Assembly: GCA_026705465.1 (NCBI GenBank)
Contig: JAPPAP010000025.1
Coordinates: 365,566-429,565, forward strand
DNA from: a bacterium
Lineage (GTDB): Bacteria > Actinomycetota > Acidimicrobiia > Acidimicrobiales > Bin134
Reading direction: 5' to 3'
Length of the DNA stretch: 64,000 nt
Of this stretch, positions 43,301 through 51,052 are shown piece after piece (the first letter of the stretch is position 1; each line of letters begins with the position of its first letter). The notes under the pieces are model-generated. The model did not search any database. It saw only the letters and a program-made list of their open reading frames with translations, and had not been told where the DNA came from. The position numbers were made by a program, and so were the translations under genes.

Positions 43301-44562
43301 CAGGCAGTCCACGCCCAAACCGGTGCGGTCACCTCGTCGGCGGTCACCAGAACTGTGAGATCGGCCGGACCGTGAAATGCGGCTGTCTGGATGAGCAGGC
43401 TACGGGCTATGGCCGTGGTCACGCTCCGAGGGCCTACCAAGCCGAGCAGGGTGTCCGGTCCCAGGTTCACAGTCACCGGCACGTCGGTCAGCGACCCGAG
43501 ACGTTCAACTATGGCGACAACCTCTTGGGAGGTCTTCGTACCAGCACCGCTGAGCTCGGGGGCAAAGGGGCGGGAGCCGTGGGCCACGACCAGTGACATA
43601 AAGTCGTCGTGGGCGGGTCTTCGCTCCCAGAGTCGAATGCTGGGCTGGCGGATCCGGCGGACCGCCTCGGCGAGATGGGGGGATTGTTCTCGGCCATAAC
43701 GGGTTGCTGCTGCATGAGCTGCCTCTGCTGCGGTCTGAAAGCCAGCGAGCGACGCCTGAGTTCTTCGCCGGGATTGCCGGCGGTCGAGGCGGTCTCGGCG
43801 GCGATTGTCAAACCAGGTTGCCCCCATCATCAAAGGGCTCAGCAGGGCGAACAGGGCCATGTAGGGGCTGTAGAGCACGGCCATCAGCACTCCCACCAAC
43901 AGTGGACCAGCCAGTGCGGCCCAACCGAAGGCCACGGTACGCGGCGATCGCCGTAGTTCTTCCGGCGGGGTCGGGAGCAGTTTAGGTTTTAAGGGGCGCG
44001 CCGGTCGGGGAGGGCGATTGAGCGCTACCCTTCCCGAGGGCGTGCGTCCCCCGACGACAGATAGACGGTTGGGGCGGTCGTCGGGGGCATCAGTGACCTG
44101 GATCAACACCCTGCCTACCCGCACTGGCGTTGACAACTCCAACGTCACCGGATCCTCGCCACCGATCTGGGCGAGGACCACTTGGTCCCGGTACTCGATT
44201 CGGGCGTGCTGTGGTCGCAGCCCGACGCCGACCAGGGTCACATCGGCATCGGGAGAACGGCCCAAAGTCAATCCGTCAGGGGGTAGGGGGCGCCGTTGAC
44301 CGGCGCATAGACCGCCCACGACTTCCAGCGTCCAGCCCGGTGGGTCGGGTCCTGGGCCGGGCCGAATCCCCACGCCGGTACCGTCGGCTATTCCGGCTTC
44401 GTCGAGCCGGCAGTCGGCGGCCATCCATTGATCGCCGACCCAGAGACCGTCAACCGATGGTGACAAGCCCAGGATCTGAGCTAGCTCTCCCACGCTGGAT
44501 GGCAGGCCACCGGTGATGCTCAGCTCTTGGGCACCCTCTGGGCCCTCGTAAAGCAGGCGCAC
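40384..44562 (-). CDS. Type VII secretion-like FHA-FtsK/SpoIIIE ATPase (EccC/EssC family)
   Basis: 1392 aa: N-terminal ubiquitin-like-looking segment, FHA region (GLTLGRSPDADVTL...RPQHARI), two TM helices, FtsK domain with VGGTTGSGKSELLRTL and VIVDEFAAL, two further P-loop-like domains. Confidence 0.85.
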   Translation of the reverse strand: MRLLYEGPEGAQELSITGGLPSSVGELAQILGLSPSVDGLWVGDQWMAADCRLDEAGIADGTGVGIRPGPGPDPPGWTLEVVGGLCAGQRRPLPPDGLTLGRSPDADVTLVGVGLRPQHARIEYRDQVVLAQIGGEDPVTLELSTPVRVGRVLIQVTDAPDDRPNRLSVVGGRTPSGRVALNRPPRPARPLKPKLLPTPPEELRRSPRTVAFGWAALAGPLLVGVLMAVLYSPYMALFALLSPLMMGATWFDNRRRDRLDRRQSRRRTQASLAGFQTAAEAAHAAATRYGREQSPHLAEAVRRIRQPSIRLWERRPAHDDFMSLVVAHGSRPFAPELSGAGTKTSQEVVAIVERLGSLTDVPVTVNLGPDTLLGLVGPRSVTTAIARSLLIQTAAFHGPADLTVLVTADEVTAPVWAWTAWLPHTVHPAIGQPCLFAEHRLAAAKAAAELVEAWGRQEKAHWPQLLVVVDGENLATGRTPPLRPLLQGLGGPASAIVLASSVDQLPATATSVIEAHDSSGSVEVSQREETFGPVLAAGMSLGLARSTARGLARYEDPEQSGAGTRIPDRSSLFDLLGLSIPKDSAPIPDSPTLDEAVVERWRQNQGSDSLAAPIGVDEHGPLIADLVSDGPHALVGGTTGSGKSELLRTLVATLAATYSPELVNFVLVDYKGGSAFDACASLPHVVGLVTDLDDRLAERALRCLEAELRYREQVLRDRGATDLAHYQVVAHSEARTTWVPLARLVVIVDEFAALATELPGFMDSLVSVAQRGRSLGMHLVLATQRPAGAVSANIRTNAALRIALRVLDGADSVDVLDSPEAAAIGRHQTGRAFARFGPGELVEFQCALVTGVSAAKQGPRVIPAPDGIASPHPESAPDDDTPSDLARLAAAVNNAWDCWDGIPPRRPWPDPLPLMILLDELIADIPATSTSMPFALADDPNRQCQYPLMWDPDQGNALFAGNPGSGTTTALGSLAIALASRHSPGACHLYTFDSGSGQLTPLEDLPHCGAVVGPDERDRIRRLIRRLEDELDQRLRRGRTLKSPLVLTLVDNWGGLVKGLDNVTDHSHLSSLERVWAEGPAVGLFLAAAADQLSKVSRAIQTATPQTFVFRLGDPALYRQWGVAVDDPAALPPGRGFAIPSGLEVQVAVPEGGLAAAVAAIATAPPQPGGPPPVLSLPAVVDSGQLDQARLSGSPWYLPLGLSDDTLSPTGLTLYPSEHALILGPARSGRSATLALLAAMAADAGGQVIALTPEGSKLVECHHVHHVADLGELLTATVATSTPTLVLIDDAETVADPNGDLKALAAASRPGLHIVAAGRADRLRTAYGHWTSEIRFSRTGVLLQPNPLDGDLFTIQLPTRPTLLNIPGRGYLIQSGSPTIIQIAAVSAGETR

Positions 44563-44604
44563 GGAAGTTGGGGCAGCAGACCAGAAAGAGGGAGGCCAAT
44601 ACAG

Positions 44605-44874
44605 TCAGGCCGAGTCAAGCGCAGTGATGGTGTTCTGACGTTCAAGCCCGACCGCGGTTGCCAATTCGACGAGCGCCTCTTGCAACTGCCCGAGGGAGGG
44701 TGACCACTGCTCATGCCAAGCGCCCCGGAATCGCTCGGAACGGCTGCCCGTCCAAGTGGTGCCCTCCAGGGTGGCGGTCAGGCGGGTGCGCAAATCTTCT
44801 ACCTGGCCGGCGAATGCAGTGAATTGCTGCTGGAGATGGTCCATCTCCTCGGTGTTCATGGTCAGCACTGACAT
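44605..44874 (-). CDS. WXG100 family (ESAT-6-like) protein
   Basis: 89 aa, LTATLEGTTWTGSRSERFRGAW (WxG turn), helical hairpin layout; 42 bp upstream of the FtsK ATPase. Confidence 0.85.
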   Translation of the reverse strand: MSVLTMNTEEMDHLQQQFTAFAGQVEDLRTRLTATLEGTTWTGSRSERFRGAWHEQWSPSLGQLQEALVELATAVGLERQNTITALDSA

Positions 44875-44922
44875 GTTGGGGCCCTTCTGTTGGTTGATCC
44901 CTCGGCTGGATCAGGTTGGGCC

Positions 44923-44951
44923 TTGATAGCCGGTGTTCACTGAAATAGCAA
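44923..44951 (-). promoter_or_regulatory. Predicted promoter TTGCTA-N17-TATCAA upstream of the WXG100 gene
   Basis: Reverse strand TTGCTA (44951-44946), 17 nt, TATCAA (44928-44923). Confidence 0.5.
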
Positions 44952-44965
44952 GAAAAATATTGAAA

Positions 44966-46330
44966 CTATTCGAATCCGCCATTGGTGGTGTACTCATCGA
45001 AGGCTGCTTTGACCCATGAGAGGTCGTCGGTGGCGGTTCGTCTGCGGGTCAGGTCTGGGTCGATTCCGTAAACCCGGGCCGCGTTCAGCCCAAGGATCTT
45101 CTCTTTGATGCCGCTGGTGAGCTCCGGATAGCCGTGGCGTTGGCGAAGCTCCTCGGGAATCTGAAAGGCCCGAAAAGCATCAATGAGGGGTTGGGGTGAC
45201 CCGTACCAAATTGAATCGCTGCCCCACAGCACATTGTCCTCGCCGACCGCTTTGAGCAGCTTGCCGATGACATGGGCTGCCTCCCGGGGCCGGCGCGACA
45301 GCACATACCAAGTACTCCCCAACTCGGCGTAGACATTGCTGCCGGGTCCTAAACCGGCATCATCCAGACTCTTGATCAGGCGGTCAGTGCCGGTCGGTGA
45401 CTGCCCGTCGTAGGGGCCTTCTTCATCATCGCCGACTGGTGTCTCATACCCGGAGTGGTAGACGAGGAAATCGATGTCGGGAAAGCATGCTGCGGCCGGA
45501 CCGATGTCGGCTGGTGACCCGGCCCGAGCCAGGGCGCTCAACCCCTTGTGAGCACACACGATGCCCACCCCCAAGTCCCGGCTCCTTTCCAAGAAGGGCA
45601 ATCCGTACTCCTCGTCGTCGAGTCGCCATCCCCGCTGATCCCCCCACCCCGCGATGGTGTAGACCTTCCACCCTGCCGGCTTGCCCCGCTCCATCAGCGT
45701 GTCCATCTCATCCAGCTCGCCCGGTGCATTGGGATGGACGATCGAGTGGTTGATCAGACGGCCGGTGCCTGCCAATCGATCGATCAGCTCGCGAGTGGCG
45801 GTGATTTCGGGATTGGTAAGGATGCTGTGACGGTCGTCGCCAGGGGTGCAGGTGAGCACCGCGGCCGCGGTCTCGCTCTCCAGGAAAATGTGGCGCAAGT
45901 AGTTGCCGAGGTCGAGATGGATTGCCGGGTCGAGCCCCTGCCATCGATCGGGGGCGACGTCGCAGATGAACCCCATGATTCCGTCCACACCGGCGGCCTC
46001 AGCCCGATGGCGGGCGATGTAGTGCGTCTGAACATCGATCACCAGCTCGTCGCCCCCGAATGCCTCGTCGGCGGCCTCCGGATCGGTCTCGGCTTTCGGA
46101 TCGATCGTGTAGTAGCCCCCGCCCCAGGCCTCGTCGATGGCTCTCAGCGCCGTAGCTGTGCCCCGCCGGCTGGCCGCGAACTCGCGCTGACTCCAAAGTG
46201 AGTCGCTGGCCGTTTCGGCCCGCTCCACGGTTCGCCTCACGGCCAAGAGGTCTCGCTTGGTCCAAGCCAGGGGCCAGTACTCGTCATTGCTGCGATGCTG
46301 CAAGAGCACCGGGATCGGCAGGAATCGCAT
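44966..46330 (-). CDS. Amidohydrolase (amidohydro_2-like) family protein
   Basis: ELVIDVQTHYIARH; HSIVHPN; GVGIVCAHKG; DFLVYHSGYE; VLWGSDSIWYGSPQPLIDAFR; LGLNAARVYGID. Confidence 0.8.
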   Translation of the reverse strand: MRFLPIPVLLQHRSNDEYWPLAWTKRDLLAVRRTVERAETASDSLWSQREFAASRRGTATALRAIDEAWGGGYYTIDPKAETDPEAADEAFGGDELVIDVQTHYIARHRAEAAGVDGIMGFICDVAPDRWQGLDPAIHLDLGNYLRHIFLESETAAAVLTCTPGDDRHSILTNPEITATRELIDRLAGTGRLINHSIVHPNAPGELDEMDTLMERGKPAGWKVYTIAGWGDQRGWRLDDEEYGLPFLERSRDLGVGIVCAHKGLSALARAGSPADIGPAAACFPDIDFLVYHSGYETPVGDDEEGPYDGQSPTGTDRLIKSLDDAGLGPGSNVYAELGSTWYVLSRRPREAAHVIGKLLKAVGEDNVLWGSDSIWYGSPQPLIDAFRAFQIPEELRQRHGYPELTSGIKEKILGLNAARVYGIDPDLTRRRTATDDLSWVKAAFDEYTTNGGFE

Positions 46331-46341
46331 GGGCGGGATAC

Positions 46342-46704
46342 CTATTGAAAATAGCTTGCTTGCAGCTCGAGCTCGCGGGCTTCTTTCCGCAAGGCCGCCT
46401 CGGCGGCGATCTCGACCCGAGCCGCGTCGGCATGCAGTTCGTCGGCCCGGGCCTGAAGTCGGCGGGCTACTTGTTCGATCTCGTAGCGCAACCGAACCAA
46501 GTGGATGTGATTGTGGCGGAGGCGGAGGCGGCTGGCGTCGGCTGCGGCCGAGAGCCAAACCTCCGGTCCGTGCCGGGCCACTGGATCGTCGAGCGCATGG
46601 TCGAGTCCCGGCCAGACCCCATCCACGTCCGCCCGTGCCTGTTCGCAGGCAATCGCTTGGCGTCGCAGATCATCGGCCAGAGAAAACAGCTCGTATGAAG
46701 ACAT
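46342..46704 (-). CDS. Small helical hypothetical protein (120 aa), possible type VII-associated factor
   Basis: Long helical, Ala/Arg/Glu-rich ORF ending 11 bp before the amidohydrolase ATG. Confidence 0.55.
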   Translation of the reverse strand: MSSYELFSLADDLRRQAIACEQARADVDGVWPGLDHALDDPVARHGPEVWLSAAADASRLRLRHNHIHLVRLRYEIEQVARRLQARADELHADAARVEIAAEAALRKEARELELQASYFQ

Positions 46705-46805
46705 GTGATATTTAAACTACATTGTTTAGATTGAAAATCAATGAAGATGCTTGAATGGAGGAAATCTTGTCAGGTGCGAAGGGCTGAGCCGGTACGGTGG
46801 AGATG

Positions 46806-48113
46806 GTGAGCAATCCTTCCAAGACGCGAATCGGCGTGGGTGTGCTGGGCTGTGGCAACGTCGGCTCGGCGTTGATCGGGCTGCTAGAGGAGCAGCGGTC
46901 GGCGATCGCCGAGCGCACTGGCATGGAGCTGGAAGTGGTGAGGGTGGCGGTGCGCAGCGCATCTCGCGACCGCGATGTGGTTTTGACCGATGGGGTGTTG
47001 ACCACCGACGCCGCGTCGGTGGTCAACGATCCAGAAGTAGATGTGGTGGTGGAGTTGATCGGGGGCATCGAACCGGCCCGAGAGTTGCTGGCTGCCGCGT
47101 TGAAGCTGGGAAAGCCGGTGGTCACCGGCAACAAGGAACTGCTGGCCAACTACGGCGCCGAGCTGTACGCCGCCGCTGATGCTGCCGGAGTGGACCTGCT
47201 GTTCGAAGCCGCCGTCGGCGGAGGGATACCGCTGATCCGCCCGCTGCGGGAATCTTTGGCCGCGGAACCGGTGCGACGGGTGATGGGCATCGTCAACGGC
47301 ACCACCAACTACATCTTGAGCCAGATGACCGAGCACGGCACCAGCTATCACGATGCCCTCGCCGATGCGCAGTCACTGGGCTTCGCCGAGCGGGATCCGA
47401 CTGCTGATGTCGAGGGTTTCGATGCTGCGGCCAAGGCGTCCATCATCGCCACCGTGGCCTTTGGTGCTCGGGTGCTGGCCGGCAGCGTGCACCGGGAGGG
47501 CATCTCCGGCATCAGCGCCGCCGACATAGCCCACGCCCGACGGCTGGGATACGTGGTCAAACTGCTGGCCATCGCCGAACGGGTGGGCGACGTGGAAGGC
47601 AAGCCCGAGCTGGCTGTGCGTGTCCACCCGGCGATGGTGCCGGTCGACCATCCGCTGGCCTCGGTTCGGGATTCCTTCAACGCCGTGTTTGTGGAAGGCG
47701 ATGCAGTGGGAGAGCTGATGCTGTACGGCCGGGGTGCTGGCGGGCGGCCCACGGCCAGTGCAGTGTTGGGCGACCTCATCGATGCGGCCGGCAACCGCTG
47801 CCGAGGAACTTGGACCCCGATCGGTGATTTGGGGGAGGCGGTTATCTGCTCCATCGACGACCTGGAGTCGGAGTATTACATCATCATGGAGGTACTCGAC
47901 CGGCCGGGTGTGCTGGCCGCGGTGGCCGGGGTATTTGGGCGCCACGGGGTGAGCATCCGCTCCATGGAGCAGGAAGGCTTGGGCGACCAAGCCCGGCTGG
48001 TGTTCATAACCCACGAGGCCACCGAGCGTGATGTGCAGGCCACTTTGGGCGACCTCCGGGATCTGGAAGCGGTACGAGGCGTGCCCGCGCTTCTGCGAGT
48101 CATCAGCTCGTGA
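46806..48113 (+). CDS. hom: Homoserine dehydrogenase
   Basis: VGVLGCGNVGSALIGLL; VVTGNKELLANYG; IVNGTTNYILSQM; C-terminal ACT domain. GTG 46806 chosen from TACGGT box; ORF opens at 46797. Confidence 0.95.
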   Translation: MSNPSKTRIGVGVLGCGNVGSALIGLLEEQRSAIAERTGMELEVVRVAVRSASRDRDVVLTDGVLTTDAASVVNDPEVDVVVELIGGIEPARELLAAALKLGKPVVTGNKELLANYGAELYAAADAAGVDLLFEAAVGGGIPLIRPLRESLAAEPVRRVMGIVNGTTNYILSQMTEHGTSYHDALADAQSLGFAERDPTADVEGFDAAAKASIIATVAFGARVLAGSVHREGISGISAADIAHARRLGYVVKLLAIAERVGDVEGKPELAVRVHPAMVPVDHPLASVRDSFNAVFVEGDAVGELMLYGRGAGGRPTASAVLGDLIDAAGNRCRGTWTPIGDLGEAVICSIDDLESEYYIIMEVLDRPGVLAAVAGVFGRHGVSIRSMEQEGLGDQARLVFITHEATERDVQATLGDLRDLEAVRGVPALLRVISS

Positions 48114-49516
48114 GCGTGAAGTACATCAGCACCCGGGGCCGCGCCCCGGTGTTGGACTTTGGCGATGTCTTGTTGGCGGGGCTGGCTGCCGATGGGGGGC
48201 TGTACGTGCCCGACCGGTGGCCGGAGCTGTCACCCGAAGCGCTGAGCGGGAGCCCTGGCCGGGGCGACTACGCCGATTTGGCCTCTGAGGTGATGTGGCC
48301 GTTCGTGGACGGGGCCTATTCCCCCGCTCGGTTCGATGAACTGGTCCGGGATGCCTACGCGGCGTTCAACCACCCCGAAGTTGTGCCGATGGTGGAGTTG
48401 GGCGACGGACTGTGGCTCATGGAGTTGTTCCACGGCCCGACGCTGGCCTTCAAGGACATTGCCCTACAGCTGGTGGGACGCCTGTTCGACGAGGAGCTGT
48501 CTCGGCGGAGCGAGCGGGTGACCATCGTGGGGGCCACCTCGGGCGATACCGGTTCGGCGGCCATCGAGGCGGTGCGCGACCGGGAGAACATCCAAATCGT
48601 GATCCTGCATCCCCACGGACGGGTCTCAGAGGTGCAGCGGCGTCAGATGACCACCGTGGACAGCGCCAACGTCCACAACGTTGCCATCGAGGGGACGTTC
48701 GACGACTGCCAAGACTTGGTGAAGGCCATGTTCGCCGACGCAGAATTCCGGGCCGAGCAGCGGCTGTCGGCGGTCAACTCCATCAACTGGGCCCGGGTCA
48801 TGGCCCAAACCGTGTATTACGTGGTCGCCGCTACCCGGCAGGGATTGGATCATGTGTCCTTCTCGGTGCCCACCGGCAACTTCGGCAATGTGCTGGCTGG
48901 CCACGTCGCCCGCCAGATGGGCCTGCCGGTGGATCGCTTCATCGTGGCCAGCAACCGCAACGACATCTTGACGCAGTTCTTCACCACCGGCTCAATGGCC
49001 ATTTCCGAGGTGCATCCGACGATGTCGCCGAGCATGGATATCCAGGTGTCGTCCAACCTCGAGCGGCTGCTGTTCGAGCTGCTGGATCGGGATGGGATTC
49101 GCACCGCCGAACTGCTGGAGGAATTCCGGGCCACCGGTGAGATGCGGATCGACGCCCGCATCTCCGCGGAGCTGAGCCGAAACTGGTCGGGAGTCCGAGT
49201 GGACGAAGGCGAGACCACAGCCGCCATCGCCGAGCTCTACCAGGACACCGGCATGATCGTCGACCCCCACACTGCGGTGGGTCTGGCCGCCGCCCACCGC
49301 TCACGACAGGACAGCGAAGGGGACATGGTGGTGATGGCCACCGCCCACCCAGCCAAATTCGGCGATGCGGTGGAGGCGGCCATCGGGGCTCGTCCGCCGT
49401 TGCCTCCCGCGCTGGTCGAGTTGGCTGATCGTCCCGAGCGCTGCCAGCGCTTGCCCAATGATCTGGCTGCCGTGAAGGCCCACGTCGCCCACTGCTCGGC
49501 TGCTTCTTCTGTGTGA
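48110..49516 (+). CDS. thrC: Threonine synthase
   Basis: YISTRGRAPVLDFGDVLLAGLAADGGLYVP; HGPTLAFKDIALQL; VGATSGDTGSAAI; VPTGNFGNVLAGHVA. Confidence 0.95.
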   Translation: MSVKYISTRGRAPVLDFGDVLLAGLAADGGLYVPDRWPELSPEALSGSPGRGDYADLASEVMWPFVDGAYSPARFDELVRDAYAAFNHPEVVPMVELGDGLWLMELFHGPTLAFKDIALQLVGRLFDEELSRRSERVTIVGATSGDTGSAAIEAVRDRENIQIVILHPHGRVSEVQRRQMTTVDSANVHNVAIEGTFDDCQDLVKAMFADAEFRAEQRLSAVNSINWARVMAQTVYYVVAATRQGLDHVSFSVPTGNFGNVLAGHVARQMGLPVDRFIVASNRNDILTQFFTTGSMAISEVHPTMSPSMDIQVSSNLERLLFELLDRDGIRTAELLEEFRATGEMRIDARISAELSRNWSGVRVDEGETTAAIAELYQDTGMIVDPHTAVGLAAAHRSRQDSEGDMVVMATAHPAKFGDAVEAAIGARPPLPPALVELADRPERCQRLPNDLAAVKAHVAHCSAASSV

Positions 49517-49598
49517 GCAGTCTGAGGGCCAAGACATGACTGCTCGGCACAGGCTTTCGGATAGCGGCTGACCACAATTGATCTGGCAGAATCGGGCA

Positions 49599-49689
49599 TC
49601 GTGAAGTACGTGGTGTGCATACCCTTCCTGCGGTACCTCCCAGCAGGGCAAGAAGGTGAATCCTCGTGAAGTACGTGGTGTGCATACCC
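49599..49689 (+). repeat. 26-bp perfect direct repeat (49599-49624 and 49664-49689) duplicating the start region of the apgM-like gene
   Basis: tcgtgaagtacgtggtgtgcataccc present twice, offset 65 bp. Confidence 0.97.
49601..49669 (+). CDS. 22-aa upstream ORF MKYVVCIPFLRYLPAGQEGESS; stop overlaps the apgM-like start (GTGA)
   Basis: GTG 49601 in first repeat copy; TGA 49667-49669 overlaps GTG 49666. Confidence 0.45.
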   Translation: MKYVVCIPFLRYLPAGQEGESS

Positions 49690-50814
49690 GACGGGTGCTC
49701 TGATCTGCCGGTGCCCGAGCTGGACGGGGCCACGCCATTGGAGGCGGCTCACACCCCGGTGCTTGACGCCCTGGCTGCCCGGGGCCAGGTGGGTTTGGCC
49801 CAGGTCATTCCGCCGGGAATGCCGCCGGGGAGCGACGTGGGAAACATGTCCATCTTCGGATACGACCCCGCCCGGTATCACACGGGGCGCTCACCCATTG
49901 AAGCCGCTGCGCTAGGACTCACCCTCACCCCCGACCAGGTGGCCTACCGCTGCAATCTGGTCACAGTGACCGACGACGGCATCATGGCCGACTTCTCCGG
50001 AGGCCACCCTGACTCGGCCCGCGCCGCCGAGGTCATCGCCGCGCTGGACGCGGAGTTGGGGGGCGAGGTCAGCTTCCATGCCGGGGTGCAGTACCGCCAC
50101 ACCATGATCGCTCCTGCCGAATGGGCCGAAGCAATCTGCACTCCGCCCCATGAGCTCTTCGATCAGCCGGTGGTCGGACCCCAGGGCCCAGCCGGCCCCA
50201 AGCTGGCTTCGCTGGAGGAGGCATCCCAGTCGGTGGTCTCCAGATTTGGGTTGAAGGCCAACCGGATCTGGTTGTGGGGACAGGGATTCCAGCCGGATAT
50301 GCCCTCCTTTCGGGAGATGCACGGCGTAGAGGCCGGAATGGTCAGCGCGGTCGACTTGGTGCGGGGGATCGGAGCGCTCACCGACATGACGGTGGCCAAT
50401 GTGCCGGGGGCCACCGCCTGGTACGACACCAACTACGAGGGCAAGCGAGATGCGGCTCTGGCCGGATTGGCCGACGGCGCAGACCTGTATGCAATCCACG
50501 TTGAGGCAAGCGACGAGGCCGGTCACGAGGGCAATGTGGCCGAGAAGGTCAGATGCCTGGAGAACTGGGATCAGCGCATCCTGGCCGGTTTGATTGACGG
50601 CTTGGATCAAATGGGCCGGTGGCGGCTGCTGCTTTTGCCCGACCACGCCACGCCGCTGACCACACGGAGTCACATTGATGACCCGGTTCCCTACCTGCTG
50701 GTGGACTCGGAGGTTGACGGTCCCGGCGGTGTCTACACCGAACGGGGGGCGGCCTCAGCCGAGGTGGTTCCCGGCCATCACCTGATGGGGAGGCTCCTGG
50801 CCCGGGCCAGTTAG
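49666..50814 (+). CDS. Cofactor-independent phosphoglycerate mutase-like (ApgM family); candidate homoserine kinase
   Basis: MKYVVCIPDGCSDLPVPELDGATPLEAAHTPVLDAL; PPGSDVGNMSIFGYDP; HVEASDEAGHEGNVAEKV; DHATPLTTRSH; follows hom-thrC. Confidence 0.88.
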   Translation: MKYVVCIPDGCSDLPVPELDGATPLEAAHTPVLDALAARGQVGLAQVIPPGMPPGSDVGNMSIFGYDPARYHTGRSPIEAAALGLTLTPDQVAYRCNLVTVTDDGIMADFSGGHPDSARAAEVIAALDAELGGEVSFHAGVQYRHTMIAPAEWAEAICTPPHELFDQPVVGPQGPAGPKLASLEEASQSVVSRFGLKANRIWLWGQGFQPDMPSFREMHGVEAGMVSAVDLVRGIGALTDMTVANVPGATAWYDTNYEGKRDAALAGLADGADLYAIHVEASDEAGHEGNVAEKVRCLENWDQRILAGLIDGLDQMGRWRLLLLPDHATPLTTRSHIDDPVPYLLVDSEVDGPGGVYTERGAASAEVVPGHHLMGRLLARAS

Positions 50815-50833
50815 GCCAAAAAAGCCTGGAATG

Positions 50834-50862
50834 TTGCCACTGGTGGGCGATTGCGGTATTCT
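50834..50862 (+). promoter_or_regulatory. Predicted rho promoter TTGCCA-N17-TATTCT
   Basis: TTGCCA 50834-50839, TATTCT 50857-50862. Confidence 0.55.
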
Positions 50863-51052
50863 TTCGGGCGTTGGAACTGCGGTGTTGCTAGCAGTTCTAC
50901 GGGAAGCCTTCTGACCACTCGGTCGATTTCGACATTCCTTTTGTCAGCGTCCCGGTGGTTAACGGCTGCCCCAATCACGCCATTCGCACTCGCGGATGGC
51001 GCGCCGAATAAAACCAAGTGGTCCCATAGTTGGGGAACTTCAAGGGAGAATT

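Noticed and set aside
49625-49663. T-box-like sequence on the reverse strand (gggaggtaccgcagg resembles the AGGGTGGNACCGCG core)
   Set aside because: It is antisense to the apgM-like gene, no gene on the - strand lies downstream, and there is no specifier stem or terminator; likely chance.
50812-50826. aggc-caaaaaa-gcct as a terminator at the end of the apgM-like gene
   Set aside because: Only a 4-bp stem with an A-rich loop and no downstream T run.
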